Assembly: GCF_029852145.1 (NCBI RefSeq)
Contig: NC_079969.1
Coordinates: 29,008,459-29,072,458 of the forward strand
From: Microplitis mediator
Taxonomy: Eukaryota; Arthropoda; Insecta; Hymenoptera; Braconidae
Length of the DNA: 64,000 nucleotides
Reading direction: 5' to 3'
Each line of letters opens with the position of its first letter. The first letter of the stretch is position 1. The notes under the pieces were generated by a model. The model saw only the letters and a list, made by a program, of their open reading frames with translations. It had not been told where the DNA came from and ran no database searches. Shown here piece after piece: positions 23,624 to 36,582 of this stretch. A program made the translations under genes and the position numbers.

Positions 23624-26600
23624 AGAAATTATATATAAAATCTATACCCAGAGTAATACCATAGAAATTATATATAAAATCTATACCCAGAGTAATACCA
23701 TAGAAATTATATATAAAATCTATACCCAGAGTAATACCATAGAAATTATATATAAAATCTATACCCAGAGTAATACCATAGAAATTATATATAAAATCTA
23801 TACCCAGAGTAATACCATAGAAATTATATATAAAATCTATACCCAGAGTAATACCATAGAAATTATATATAAAATCTATACCCAGAGTAATACCATAGAA
23901 ATTATATATAAAATCTATACCCAGAGTAATACCATAGAAATTATATATAAAATCTATACCCAGAGTAATACCATAGAAATTATATATAAAATCTATACCC
24001 AGAGTAATACCATAGAAATTATATATAAAATCTATACCCAGAGTAATACCATAGAAATTATATATAAAATCTATACCCAGAGTAATACCATAGAAATTAT
24101 ATATAAAATCTATACCCAGAGTAATACCATAGAAATTATATATAAAATCTATACCCAGAGTAATACCATAGAAATTATATATAAAATCTATACCCAGAGT
24201 AATACCATAGAAATTATATATAAAATCTATACCCAGAGTAATACCATAGAAATTATATATAAAATCTATACCCAGAGTAATACCATAGAAATTATATATA
24301 AAATCTATACCCAGAGTAATACCATAGAAATTATATATAAAATCTATACCCAGAGTAATACCATAGAAATTATATATAAAATCTATACCCAGAGTAATAC
24401 CATAGAAATTATATATAAAATCTATACCCAGAGTAATACCATAGAAATTATATATAAAATCTATACCCAGAGTAATACCATAGAAATTATATATAAAATC
24501 TATACCCAGAGTAATACCATAGAAATTATATATAAAATCTATACCCAGAGTAATACCATAGAAATTATATATAAAATCTATACCCAGAGTAATACCATAG
24601 AAATTATATATAAAATCTATACCCAGAGTAATACCATAGAAATTATATATAAAATCTATACCCAGAGTAATACCATAGAAATTATATATAAAATCTATAC
24701 CCAGAGTAATACCATAGAAATTATATATAAAATCTATACCCAGAGTAATACCATAGAAATTATATATAAAATCTATACCCAGAGTAATACCATAGAAATT
24801 ATATATAAAATCTATACCCAGAGTAATACCATAGAAATTATATATAAAATCTATACCCAGAGTAATACCATAGAAATTATATATAAAATCTATACCCAGA
24901 GTAATACCATAGAAATTATATATAAAATCTATACCCAGAGTAATACCATAGAAATTATATATAAAATCTATACCCAGAGTAATACCATAGAAATTATATA
25001 TAAAATCTATACCCAGAGTAATACCATAGAAATTATATATAAAATCTATACCCAGAGTAATACCATAGAAATTATATATAAAATCTATACCCAGAGTAAT
25101 ACCATAGAAATTATATATAAAATCTATACCCAGAGTAATACCATAGAAATTATATATAAAATCTATACCCAGAGTAATACCATAGAAATTATATATAAAA
25201 TCTATACCCAGAGTAATACCATAGAAATTATATATAAAATCTATACCCAGAGTAATACCATAGAAATTATATATAAAATCTATACCCAGAGTAATACCAT
25301 AGAAATTATATATAAAATCTATACCCAGAGTAATACCATAGAAATTATATATAAAATCTATACCCAGAGTAATACCATAGAAATTATATATAAAATCTAT
25401 ACCCAGAGTAATACCATAGAAATTATATATAAAATCTATACCCAGAGTAATACCATAGAAATTATATATAAAATCTATACCCAGAGTAATACCATAGAAA
25501 TTATATATAAAATCTATACCCAGAGTAATACCATAGAAATTATATATAAAATCTATACCCAGAGTAATACCATAGAAATTATATATAAAATCTATACCCA
25601 GAGTAATACCATAGAAATTATATATAAAATCTATACCCAGAGTAATACCATAGAAATTATATATAAAATCTATACCCAGAGTAATACCATAGAAATTATA
25701 TATAAAATCTATACCCAGAGTAATACCATAGAAATTATATATAAAATCTATACCCAGAGTAATACCATAGAAATTATATATAAAATCTATACCCAGAGTA
25801 ATACCATAGAAATTATATATAAAATCTATACCCAGAGTAATACCATAGAAATTATATATAAAATCTATACCCAGAGTAATACCATAGAAATTATATATAA
25901 AATCTATACCCAGAGTAATACCATAGAAATTATATATAAAATCTATACCCAGAGTAATACCATAGAAATTATATATAAAATCTATACCCAGAGTAATACC
26001 ATAGAAATTATATATAAAATCTATACCCAGAGTAATACCATAGAAATTATATATAAAATCTATACCCAGAGTAATACCATAGAAATTATATATAAAATCT
26101 ATACCCAGAGTAATACCATAGAAATTATATATAAAATCTATACCCAGAGTAATACCATAGAAATTATATATAAAATCTATACCCAGAGTAATACCATAGA
26201 AATTATATATAAAATCTATACCCAGAGTAATACCATAGAAATTATATATAAAATCTATACCCAGAGTAATACCATAGAAATTATATATAAAATCTATACC
26301 CAGAGTAATACCATAGAAATTATATATAAAATCTATACCCAGAGTAATACCATAGAAATTATATATAAAATCTATACCCAGAGTAATACCATAGAAATTA
26401 TATATAAAATCTATACCCAGAGTAATACCATAGAAATTATATATAAAATCTATACCCAGAGTAATACCATAGAAATTATATATAAAATCTATACCCAGAG
26501 TAATACCATAGAAATTATATATAAAATCTATACCCAGAGTAATACCATAGAAATTATATATAAAATCTATACCCAGAGTAATACCATAGAAATTATATAT

Positions 26601-29600
26601 AAAATCTATACCCAGAGTAATACCATAGAAATTATATATAAAATCTATACCCAGAGTAATACCATAGAAATTATATATAAAATCTATACCCAGAGTAATA
26701 CCATAGAAATTATATATAAAATCTATACCCAGAGTAATACCATAGAAATTATATATAAAATCTATACCCAGAGTAATACCATAGAAATTATATATAAAAT
26801 CTATACCCAGAGTAATACCATAGAAATTATATATAAAATCTATACCCAGAGTAATACCATAGAAATTATATATAAAATCTATACCCAGAGTAATACCATA
26901 GAAATTATATATAAAATCTATACCCAGAGTAATACCATAGAAATTATATATAAAATCTATACCCAGAGTAATACCATAGAAATTATATATAAAATCTATA
27001 CCCAGAGTAATACCATAGAAATTATATATAAAATCTATACCCAGAGTAATACCATAGAAATTATATATAAAATCTATACCCAGAGTAATACCATAGAAAT
27101 TATATATAAAATCTATACCCAGAGTAATACCATAGAAATTATATATAAAATCTATACCCAGAGTAATACCATAGAAATTATATATAAAATCTATACCCAG
27201 AGTAATACCATAGAAATTATATATAAAATCTATACCCAGAGTAATACCATAGAAATTATATATAAAATCTATACCCAGAGTAATACCATAGAAATTATAT
27301 ATAAAATCTATACCCAGAGTAATACCATAGAAATTATATATAAAATCTATACCCAGAGTAATACCATAGAAATTATATATAAAATCTATACCCAGAGTAA
27401 TACCATAGAAATTATATATAAAATCTATACCCAGAGTAATACCATAGAAATTATATATAAAATCTATACCCAGAGTAATACCATAGAAATTATATATAAA
27501 ATCTATACCCAGAGTAATACCATAGAAATTATATATAAAATCTATACCCAGAGTAATACCATAGAAATTATATATAAAATCTATACCCAGAGTAATACCA
27601 TAGAAATTATATATAAAATCTATACCCAGAGTAATACCATAGAAATTATATATAAAATCTATACCCAGAGTAATACCATAGAAATTATATATAAAATCTA
27701 TACCCAGAGTAATACCATAGAAATTATATATAAAATCTATACCCAGAGTAATACCATAGAAATTATATATAAAATCTATACCCAGAGTAATACCATAGAA
27801 ATTATATATAAAATCTATACCCAGAGTAATACCATAGAAATTATATATAAAATCTATACCCAGAGTAATACCATAGAAATTATATATAAAATCTATACCC
27901 AGAGTAATACCATAGAAATTATATATAAAATCTATACCCAGAGTAATACCATAGAAATTATATATAAAATCTATACCCAGAGTAATACCATAGAAATTAT
28001 ATATAAAATCTATACCCAGAGTAATACCATAGAAATTATATATAAAATCTATACCCAGAGTAATACCATAGAAATTATATATAAAATCTATACCCAGAGT
28101 AATACCATAGAAATTATATATAAAATCTATACCCAGAGTAATACCATAGAAATTATATATAAAATCTATACCCAGAGTAATACCATAGAAATTATATATA
28201 AAATCTATACCCAGAGTAATACCATAGAAATTATATATAAAATCTATACCCAGAGTAATACCATAGAAATTATATATAAAATCTATACCCAGAGTAATAC
28301 CATAGAAATTATATATAAAATCTATACCCAGAGTAATACCATAGAAATTATATATAAAATCTATACCCAGAGTAATACCATAGAAATTATATATAAAATC
28401 TATACCCAGAGTAATACCATAGAAATTATATATAAAATCTATACCCAGAGTAATACCATAGAAATTATATATAAAATCTATACCCAGAGTAATACCATAG
28501 AAATTATATATAAAATCTATACCCAGAGTAATACCATAGAAATTATATATAAAATCTATACCCAGAGTAATACCATAGAAATTATATATAAAATCTATAC
28601 CCAGAGTAATACCATAGAAATTATATATAAAATCTATACCCAGAGTAATACCATAGAAATTATATATAAAATCTATACCCAGAGTAATACCATAGAAATT
28701 ATATATAAAATCTATACCCAGAGTAATACCATAGAAATTATATATAAAATCTATACCCAGAGTAATACCATAGAAATTATATATAAAATCTATACCCAGA
28801 GTAATACCATAGAAATTATATATAAAATCTATACCCAGAGTAATACCATAGAAATTATATATAAAATCTATACCCAGAGTAATACCATAGAAATTATATA
28901 TAAAATCTATACCCAGAGTAATACCATAGAAATTATATATAAAATCTATACCCAGAGTAATACCATAGAAATTATATATAAAATCTATACCCAGAGTAAT
29001 ACCATAGAAATTATATATAAAATCTATACCCAGAGTAATACCATAGAAATTATATATAAAATCTATACCCAGAGTAATACCATAGAAATTATATATAAAA
29101 TCTATACCCAGAGTAATACCATAGAAATTATATATAAAATCTATACCCAGAGTAATACCATAGAAATTATATATAAAATCTATACCCAGAGTAATACCAT
29201 AGAAATTATATATAAAATCTATACCCAGAGTAATACCATAGAAATTATATATAAAATCTATACCCAGAGTAATACCATAGAAATTATATATAAAATCTAT
29301 ACCCAGAGTAATACCATAGAAATTATATATAAAATCTATACCCAGAGTAATACCATAGAAATTATATATAAAATCTATACCCAGAGTAATACCATAGAAA
29401 TTATATATAAAATCTATACCCAGAGTAATACCATAGAAATTATATATAAAATCTATACCCAGAGTAATACCATAGAAATTATATATAAAATCTATACCCA
29501 GAGTAATACCATAGAAATTATATATAAAATCTATACCCAGAGTAATACCATAGAAATTATATATAAAATCTATACCCAGAGTAATACCATAGAAATTATA

Positions 29601-32090
29601 TATAAAATCTATACCCAGAGTAATACCATAGAAATTATATATAAAATCTATACCCAGAGTAATACCATAGAAATTATATATAAAATCTATACCCAGAGTA
29701 ATACCATAGAAATTATATATAAAATCTATACCCAGAGTAATACCATAGAAATTATATATAAAATCTATACCCAGAGTAATACCATAGAAATTATATATAA
29801 AATCTATACCCAGAGTAATACCATAGAAATTATATATAAAATCTATACCCAGAGTAATACCATAGAAATTATATATAAAATCTATACCCAGAGTAATACC
29901 ATAGAAATTATATATAAAATCTATACCCAGAGTAATACCATAGAAATTATATATAAAATCTATACCCAGAGTAATACCATAGAAATTATATATAAAATCT
30001 ATACCCAGAGTAATACCATAGAAATTATATATAAAATCTATACCCAGAGTAATACCATAGAAATTATATATAAAATCTATACCCAGAGTAATACCATAGA
30101 AATTATATATAAAATCTATACCCAGAGTAATACCATAGAAATTATATATAAAATCTATACCCAGAGTAATACCATAGAAATTATATATAAAATCTATACC
30201 CAGAGTAATACCATAGAAATTATATATAAAATCTATACCCAGAGTAATACCATAGAAATTATATATAAAATCTATACCCAGAGTAATACCATAGAAATTA
30301 TATATAAAATCTATACCCAGAGTAATACCATAGAAATTATATATAAAATCTATACCCAGAGTAATACCATAGAAATTATATATAAAATCTATACCCAGAG
30401 TAATACCATAGAAATTATATATAAAATCTATACCCAGAGTAATACCATAGAAATTATATATAAAATCTATACCCAGAGTAATACCATAGAAATTATATAT
30501 AAAATCTATACCCAGAGTAATACCATAGAAATTATATATAAAATCTATACCCAGAGTAATACCATAGAAATTATATATAAAATCTATACCCAGAGTAATA
30601 CCATAGAAATTATATATAAAATCTATACCCAGAGTAATACCATAGAAATTATATATAAAATCTATACCCAGAGTAATACCATAGAAATTATATATAAAAT
30701 CTATACCCAGAGTAATACCATAGAAATTATATATAAAATCTATACCCAGAGTAATACCATAGAAATTATATATAAAATCTATACCCAGAGTAATACCATA
30801 GAAATTATATATAAAATCTATACCCAGAGTAATACCATAGAAATTATATATAAAATCTATACCCAGAGTAATACCATAGAAATTATATATAAAATCTATA
30901 CCCAGAGTAATACCATAGAAATTATATATAAAATCTATACCCAGAGTAATACCATAGAAATTATATATAAAATCTATACCCAGAGTAATACCATAGAAAT
31001 TATATATAAAATCTATACCCAGAGTAATACCATAGAAATTATATATAAAATCTATACCCAGAGTAATACCATAGAAATTATATATAAAATCTATACCCAG
31101 AGTAATACCATAGAAATTATATATAAAATCTATACCCAGAGTAATACCATAGAAATTATATATAAAATCTATACCCAGAGTAATACCATAGAAATTATAT
31201 ATAAAATCTATACCCAGAGTAATACCATAGAAATTATATATAAAATCTATACCCAGAGTAATACCATAGAAATTATATATAAAATCTATACCCAGAGTAA
31301 TACCATAGAAATTATATATAAAATCTATACCCAGAGTAATACCATAGAAATTATATATAAAATCTATACCCAGAGTAATACCATAGAAATTATATATAAA
31401 ATCTATACCCAGAGTAATACCATAGAAATTATATATAAAATCTATACCCAGAGTAATACCATAGAAATTATATATAAAATCTATACCCAGAGTAATACCA
31501 TAGAAATTATATATAAAATCTATACCCAGAGTAATACCATAGAAATTATATATAAAATCTATACCCAGAGTAATACCATAGAAATTATATATAAAATCTA
31601 TACCCAGAGTAATACCATAGAAATTATATATAAAATCTATACCCAGAGTAATACCATAGAAATTATATATAAAATCTATACCCAGAGTAATACCATAGAA
31701 ATTATATATAAAATCTATACCCAGAGTAATACCATAGAAATTATATATAAAATCTATACCCAGAGTAATACCATAGAAATTATATATAAAATCTATACCC
31801 AGAGTAATACCATAGAAATTATATATAAAATCTATACCCAGAGTAATACCATAGAAATTATATATAAAATCTATACCCAGAGTAATACCATAGAAATTAT
31901 ATATAAAATCTATACCCAGAGTAATACCATAGAAATTATATATAAAATCTATACCCAGAGTAATACCATAGAAATTATATATAAAATCTATACCCAGAGT
32001 AATACCATAGAAATTATATATAAAATCTATACCCAGAGTAATACCATAGAAATTATATATAAAATCTATACCCAGAGTAATACCATAGAA
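23624..32090. repeat. 8.47 kb satellite array of a 39-bp unit (about 217 copies)
   Basis: Tandem array with period 39. The unit starts AGAAATTATATATAAAATCT and continues ATACCCAGAGTAATACCAT. The span of 8467 bp equals 217 whole units plus the first four bases of a 218th, so the net register is unbroken. The sequence repeats every 780 bp (20 units) wherever I compared it, and I saw no substituted unit. The unit is about 23% G+C. Although 39 is a multiple of three, all frames are closed, so the array codes for nothing. Such homogeneity implies recent expansion or strong gene conversion; copy number in an assembly may be approximate. Confidence 0.99.
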
Positions 32091-32092
32091 TA

Positions 32093-32108
32093 CCGGACCT
32101 CGGTCCGG
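32093..32108. repeat. Perfect GC-rich hairpin at the right edge of the satellite
   Basis: CCGGACC (32093-32099) and GGTCCGG (32102-32108) form a perfect 7-bp stem with a two-base spacer, starting two bases after the last repeat. It is followed by TGACTGACTGAC. The GC-rich stem contrasts sharply with its surroundings. Confidence 0.95.
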
Positions 32109-32876
32109 TGACTGACTGACTCAACCTAATATTTTATTAATTAAAAGATACCTAATTTTAGTAAATGTGGTGTACCATTTATTATGTAACCCTAATCAAA
32201 TATTTAGTGAAAAATTCTTAATCACTTATAATCGACGACGGACACGCCTGGGGTCGATAGATACCCTAATGATGTCAAACCTGAACATTTAAATTATTAA
32301 TATAAATTTATTTATATTTTTAATTATTCTGGGGTAATACCCCAGAATGTAACAGATAGTTTGGAAAATATAAATTTTTTAAGTACACGGTTCTTAAAAT
32401 TTAAAAAAAAATCATAAATTTCAAAGTAAATAAAATTCGGAAATGAGTTTTGTTCTTTATTTTGTAAATTGGGTATTTAGCAACAAATCTTTTAAATAAT
32501 TCGAAAGCTAAAAAGGACAATATGAGACGTATAAATTTTTTAAGTCTCCCGAGTCAAAATTTAAATCGTAGATCATCGAACGTACTCGACGTTGAAAACG
32601 TAAATTATACCTTTGAAAACGTAAATAGCTGTAAAAACGTATTTTAGACGCAGTTGACGTACGAAAATGTAAATAAGACTTGCGTAATCGTAGATACAAC
32701 CTTTCAAAACTGCAATTTAAAAAACTAAACTATATCGGAAACACTTCATTGTCAATAAAAAAAAAACATGCCTAGCAGTCAGAAGACGAGAAATAGAAAT
32801 TTCAACTTTTGGGTCATACAGACTACCTACACTTAGATAATTAAGTAATTGTGTTTATTATGCTAAATTTTTAACT
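32109..32876. other. Non-coding DNA right of the satellite
   Basis: An inverted pair ATTCTGGGGTAATACCCCAGAAT (complement arms around TAA) lies near 32326-32348. A degenerate stretch rich in ACGTAAAT/GAAAACGTAAAT motifs runs from about 32580 to 32690. No gene is supported. Confidence 0.45.
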
Positions 32877-33208
32877 CCAATCATCTACCCTCTAAACCTG
32901 AAATAGTGAATTATCACTAATTCACAGTGTATATTCACTATTTGCCACAGCTAAACTCGGCCACGTGGAATTAGTGCATATACACTCATATACCCAGTGA
33001 AATGATGCACTTATGAAAACATTGAAATTCACTGTAGTAAATAGTTCTAATGATAATTACTTATTAATGAGTAATGTTTTAAATCTACTGTGTAAAAAGT
33101 AAAATTTTCACTATTTATACGTAAAATTCACTTTTCCAGTGAGTTAGTTGATCACTGGAAAAAACAATGAAAATTTAACTATTTCAAGTTAGAGAGTAGA
33201 ATGATTGG
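32877..33208. repeat. MITE-like element with about 30-bp imperfect terminal inverted repeats
   Basis: The left terminus begins CCAATCATCTACCCTCTAAA and continues to GAAATAGT. The right terminus (to 33208) is its inverted copy with a few mismatches (AACTATTTCAAGTTAGAGAG, then TAGAATGATTGG). The interior has several short CACT/AGTG motifs and no ORF. Confidence 0.75.
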
Positions 33209-33296
33209 AACGATTTTCGATGCAAAAATAGTTTTATAGTATTTTTTAATAGGATCAATAATTATTGGACGATAATTTCTGCAATAAATTTCGTAA

Positions 33297-33535
33297 CAGT
33301 TACTTTCAGGATGGTAACATTTATAATTTCTGATGATAACTGTTATCATCTAGATTATAAATATAACTATGTAGAATAATAATACTAATTAACTCTAGTT
33401 AACATACAGGATCGTAAAAATTATCATAAATATAGTGAATATTACAATCTAGATGAATTATACAATCATGTAGATAATATTCAATACTATCTGATTGATG
33501 GTAGAAATTTTTACCATAACTAGACAGTAACTCCT
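33297..33535. repeat. Probable decayed foldback element
   Basis: The left part has CAGTTACTTTCAGGATGGTAA and the right part has TTACCATAACTAGACAGTAACTC, which are inverted with several differences. The interior includes a GATGATAACTGTTATCATC palindrome. It lies directly beside the preceding MITE. Confidence 0.5.
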
Positions 33536-33677
33536 ATTATTTAATTTTCTGAGTACATGGTTGTAATTTAAGGGAAATTAACAGAACTGAAACCAACGCA
33601 GTTAGAAAAAGTAGAGGGTCGAAATTTAAGGAAATCAAGAACAAAAGTCTGTCGATCAGTTGACCCTGCGGGCCAGC

Positions 33678-33702
33678 CTCAAAAACTCCAGCTGTTTTTG
33701 AG
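33678..33702. repeat. 9-bp-arm hairpin in a possible transposon remnant
   Basis: CTCAAAAAC and GTTTTTGAG are perfect inverted arms around TCCAGCT. The surrounding 33600-33800 stretch has higher G+C than its flanks (GACCCTGCGGGCCAGCC, GAGCTCGAAAATAC), which suggests an old dispersed repeat. Confidence 0.4.
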
Positions 33703-33991
33703 CTCTTTTAACTCGAAGACATTGATGTGAATCAATAGATTTTCAAGCCCTTCGAGCTCGAAAATACTGTTGTATGCCATGATTTTCGGAAAAAAAAAAA
33801 AAACGTTTTAAACCATTTTTAACTTTCCATAAATTTTTTTAGTCTTTGTGGCGTCGTCGTGATAAATATCGCAGAATAGAAAAAATCAATAAATTATTTT
33901 TAAAAATTGTGTCCCAATGTATTCAAAATTTCTAAATGGTGTTTTTAAAATTTTTTTTTTTTTTTTTTTTTTCAGTATCGATTTTTAATTT

Positions 33992-34202
33992 ACGATACTG
34001 AATTTAGCCGACACCCGATAATTTTCGGAGTTTTGAAAAACGATAAATTATAAAAGAAATAAATATTCTAAATGATTGCACCTATAGTTTTTTAATTTTC
34101 TGCGTGAGTATATTTTTATTAATTCTTTTTTTTGTTTTAAATTCAATTGTGGAAAAAAAAAACTCTAAAAATCGTGAACGGTTTTCTAACTCCAGGATCA
34201 TC
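33992..34202. repeat. Repeat family A copy 3 (diverged)
   Basis: The left end ACGATACTGAATTTAGCCGA and the right end TTCTAACTCCAGGATCAT match the inverted ends of the 12374 copy with changes. The interior carries ATTGCACCTATAGTTTTTTA, also shared with that copy. Confidence 0.6.
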
Positions 34203-34790
34203 ATTAATTTTGGTTTACGTTTTAGTTTGAATATTAACCCTTTAGTGTTTGACCTTGAAACCCCACTTTTCGGTCTGGCAGAGCCCGATAGAATTAGAAA
34301 GAGCGCGAAGCAAATGTGACACGGCCGTATTATAAGAGAACAAATTTCACCTAAGCGGGAATTAAAAATTATTATTATTTTTTTTTTTAATTTATTAAAT
34401 AATAAATATCGAAGGACTTAAATTCAAAGTAAGAACAATATTTGGTTTCATTATAAATATAATTAAGCAATATTGCAATTACCTAGCAATGTATAAAATT
34501 TTTTTAAATTTTTCCTCACGTCAACAATACTAACTACGGCACTGTTGATCAACGCAACGCGAGATTCAAACGAGTGGAAGGATACTCACAGGCACACTAC
34601 TACTTCATGTCACTCATACATGCTCACGGGACTCTATGATTCACGCTCTCCCCACTAGTCTCACACGGAGACGTTCCGAGATCCTCTGACCTCTGACTCT
34701 AAAGGGTTAATACACGAAACGACTTTTGCACGCCTCATAAGCGAAGCGTTGAGGTAGTGCTCTACTCTCAACACGTCATCTGATGCAAAC

Positions 34791-34868
34791 TCGACTTTCG
34801 AAAATCGGGGTGAAAACAATAACTTCCCAATATTTCGAAAATCGTCGATTTTCTTATCGGGAAGTTAA
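34791..34868. repeat. Repeat family B copy 1 (short foldback)
   Basis: AACTTCCC and GGGAAGTT flank an inner CGAAAATCG/CGATTTTC pair. The block TGAAAACAATAACTTCCC, then TTCGAAAATCG, recurs in diverged form at 60820-60906. Confidence 0.65.
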
Positions 34869-34897
34869 AAAAAAATAAATAAAAATTTTCAACTTAC

Positions 34898-34915
34898 GTG
34901 ATTTTGCTGTGCCAT
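34898..34915 (-). CDS. Candidate 18-bp first coding exon (MAQQNH)
   Basis: On the minus strand ATGGCACAGCAAAATCAC is followed at once by a consensus donor GTAAGT, with an AAG before the ATG. This is typical of a short first coding exon ending in phase 0. No downstream partner is proven. The kinesin-like gene lies on the same strand downstream and lacks a start codon. If joined to an acceptor at 22664/22663 (ATTCAG|GGAGCC) the phase would fit, and the intron would hold the whole satellite. The motif could also be chance. Confidence 0.3.
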
Positions 34916-36582
34916 CTTCCGAGTTGAATTGAATATCTTCTGTTGGCGTCGTTTTTATCACAAAAGTACAATTAGACTGTTAATAATTAAAATTCTAATC
35001 CTATTAATTAATAATAACTAAAAATTAATTAAGTAATAAACTACTGTAAATTTAAATCTACTTATGACTAAGCTATCCAAGTTAATTTAATTAATAAAAA
35101 AAATTAAAAATGTCGCAATGGAAAATGAACGCTTGAATATTTGGAGAGTAGTAGATGAAACACAGTGCTCTGTAAGAATGCTGAGTATCGTCTGAGCCTG
35201 TACTAAGCATCTTCTAGGATAATCGAGACAACCGGAAGTATGTTCAGGATGTATCACTACGCCGAGAGTTTTACTCCCAGTTATTTTTAATTTCCCTTGT
35301 AAAGTTGCCACCAGCAATTATCATTATACAATTTTAATTGGCCCGACCAGTCACTTTCACAGATATATTGAGCAACCGGTTCTGAATCTGAAGATCAGTA
35401 GGACGATGTGATTATAAAATTTGCAAAAATAATTTGTAATTCTTTTGTTTCTCAATAAGCTTTCGTTATCTATTCTATGTATGCTTCAATCAAATTTTTA
35501 CTCTCAATTGTTTCTGAGAAAAAATTAAGAGTCAAAAGTCTAAAAATCCTATGTTATTTAAATGGGAAATATAAAATGATTTCGGCACGGTTTAATGTGA
35601 AAATTAAGAGCCTGTTTGTGTTGGATATTTTTTTTTAGGTCATAAACTGAAGATTCAGGGGGCGATCGGTAAATAAAAATCGATTTGGGAAATAACGGAC
35701 ACCCTAGTATCCATGATAACTTGCGAAAAAATCCAGTAACTGAATCAAATTTTTTTTAAAATAATTCTTTGATAGATTTGTAGGTCCCCTATTGCAAATG
35801 GCTAGGTAACACAGTGTCGTTTAATTACAATTAATAAAATAATAAAAAAAAGGCTGTATAACTATATCTATGTAAAATTAACATGAATGGTGATATATCT
35901 ATACATTATACGTACATTTATACCACCAGGGGCGCTTGCGAATTACCGCCCTAGTACAGCTGTTTTTTTTTTGCCAATTGGTAAGCCTGAATTTTTTCAA
36001 TTCAATTTTTTTTTATTTTTTTTTATTTACATATATTTTTTTTGTTTTTGTTATTAATCGAGATATTTTGAGTAGGTTCTTTTATAATTATAAAAAGAAT
36101 ACAAATATAATTAAAAAAAAAAAAAAAGCATAACAAATTTTAATGAAAGAAAATTGTATATATTTTAAATTTATTCGTGCTTCCCGCCATTTTTTTATCA
36201 TTACTTTATTATTTCATAATAAATGAGTATGATGAGTCGTGCACTTTTGGGATTTCCAAATTTTTTTTATTCTCAATTCGTTTAGTACATCTATAATTAT
36301 ATTATGAGTTTATAATGCGTCATTGTTCATTGTATGTATTTTTTATTTATTATTTACATTATTATTAACAATATTATTATTTCATGAATAACATTATGAT
36401 AAATGTGGATAAAATTAATAAATAAATGCTTATATATACTCTATTGAACATGATGAAAATTTAAACGGCAAATTTTATTTCTGGATAATTGACGTATGTA
36501 AAAATATTTATTGTTAATTTATATACTTAATTAGCACGGGTATAATAATAATTATTATTCTGTAATCTGTTCTTAAGTAGTA
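34916..36582. other. Intergenic, no supportable gene
   Basis: Spacer before the dpr 3' end. A 76-codon minus-strand frame (35087-35317) has unusually mixed amino-acid content but only a TTG start, and I see no family signature. It is recorded as unproven. Confidence 0.45.
36507..36512 (-). promoter_or_regulatory. Candidate polyadenylation signal of the dpr gene
   Basis: AATAAA on the minus strand about 71 bases after the dpr stop codon, a normal distance for an insect 3' UTR. It could be chance in AT-rich sequence. Confidence 0.4.

Noticed and set aside
23624..32090. CRISPR-like array
   Set aside because: The repeat units are contiguous, with no spacers, and the context is a spliced eukaryotic genome; this is satellite DNA.
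35087..35317. 76-codon minus-strand frame starting at TTG
   Set aside because: Amino-acid mix is plausible but there is no ATG, no family signature and no clear splice sites.
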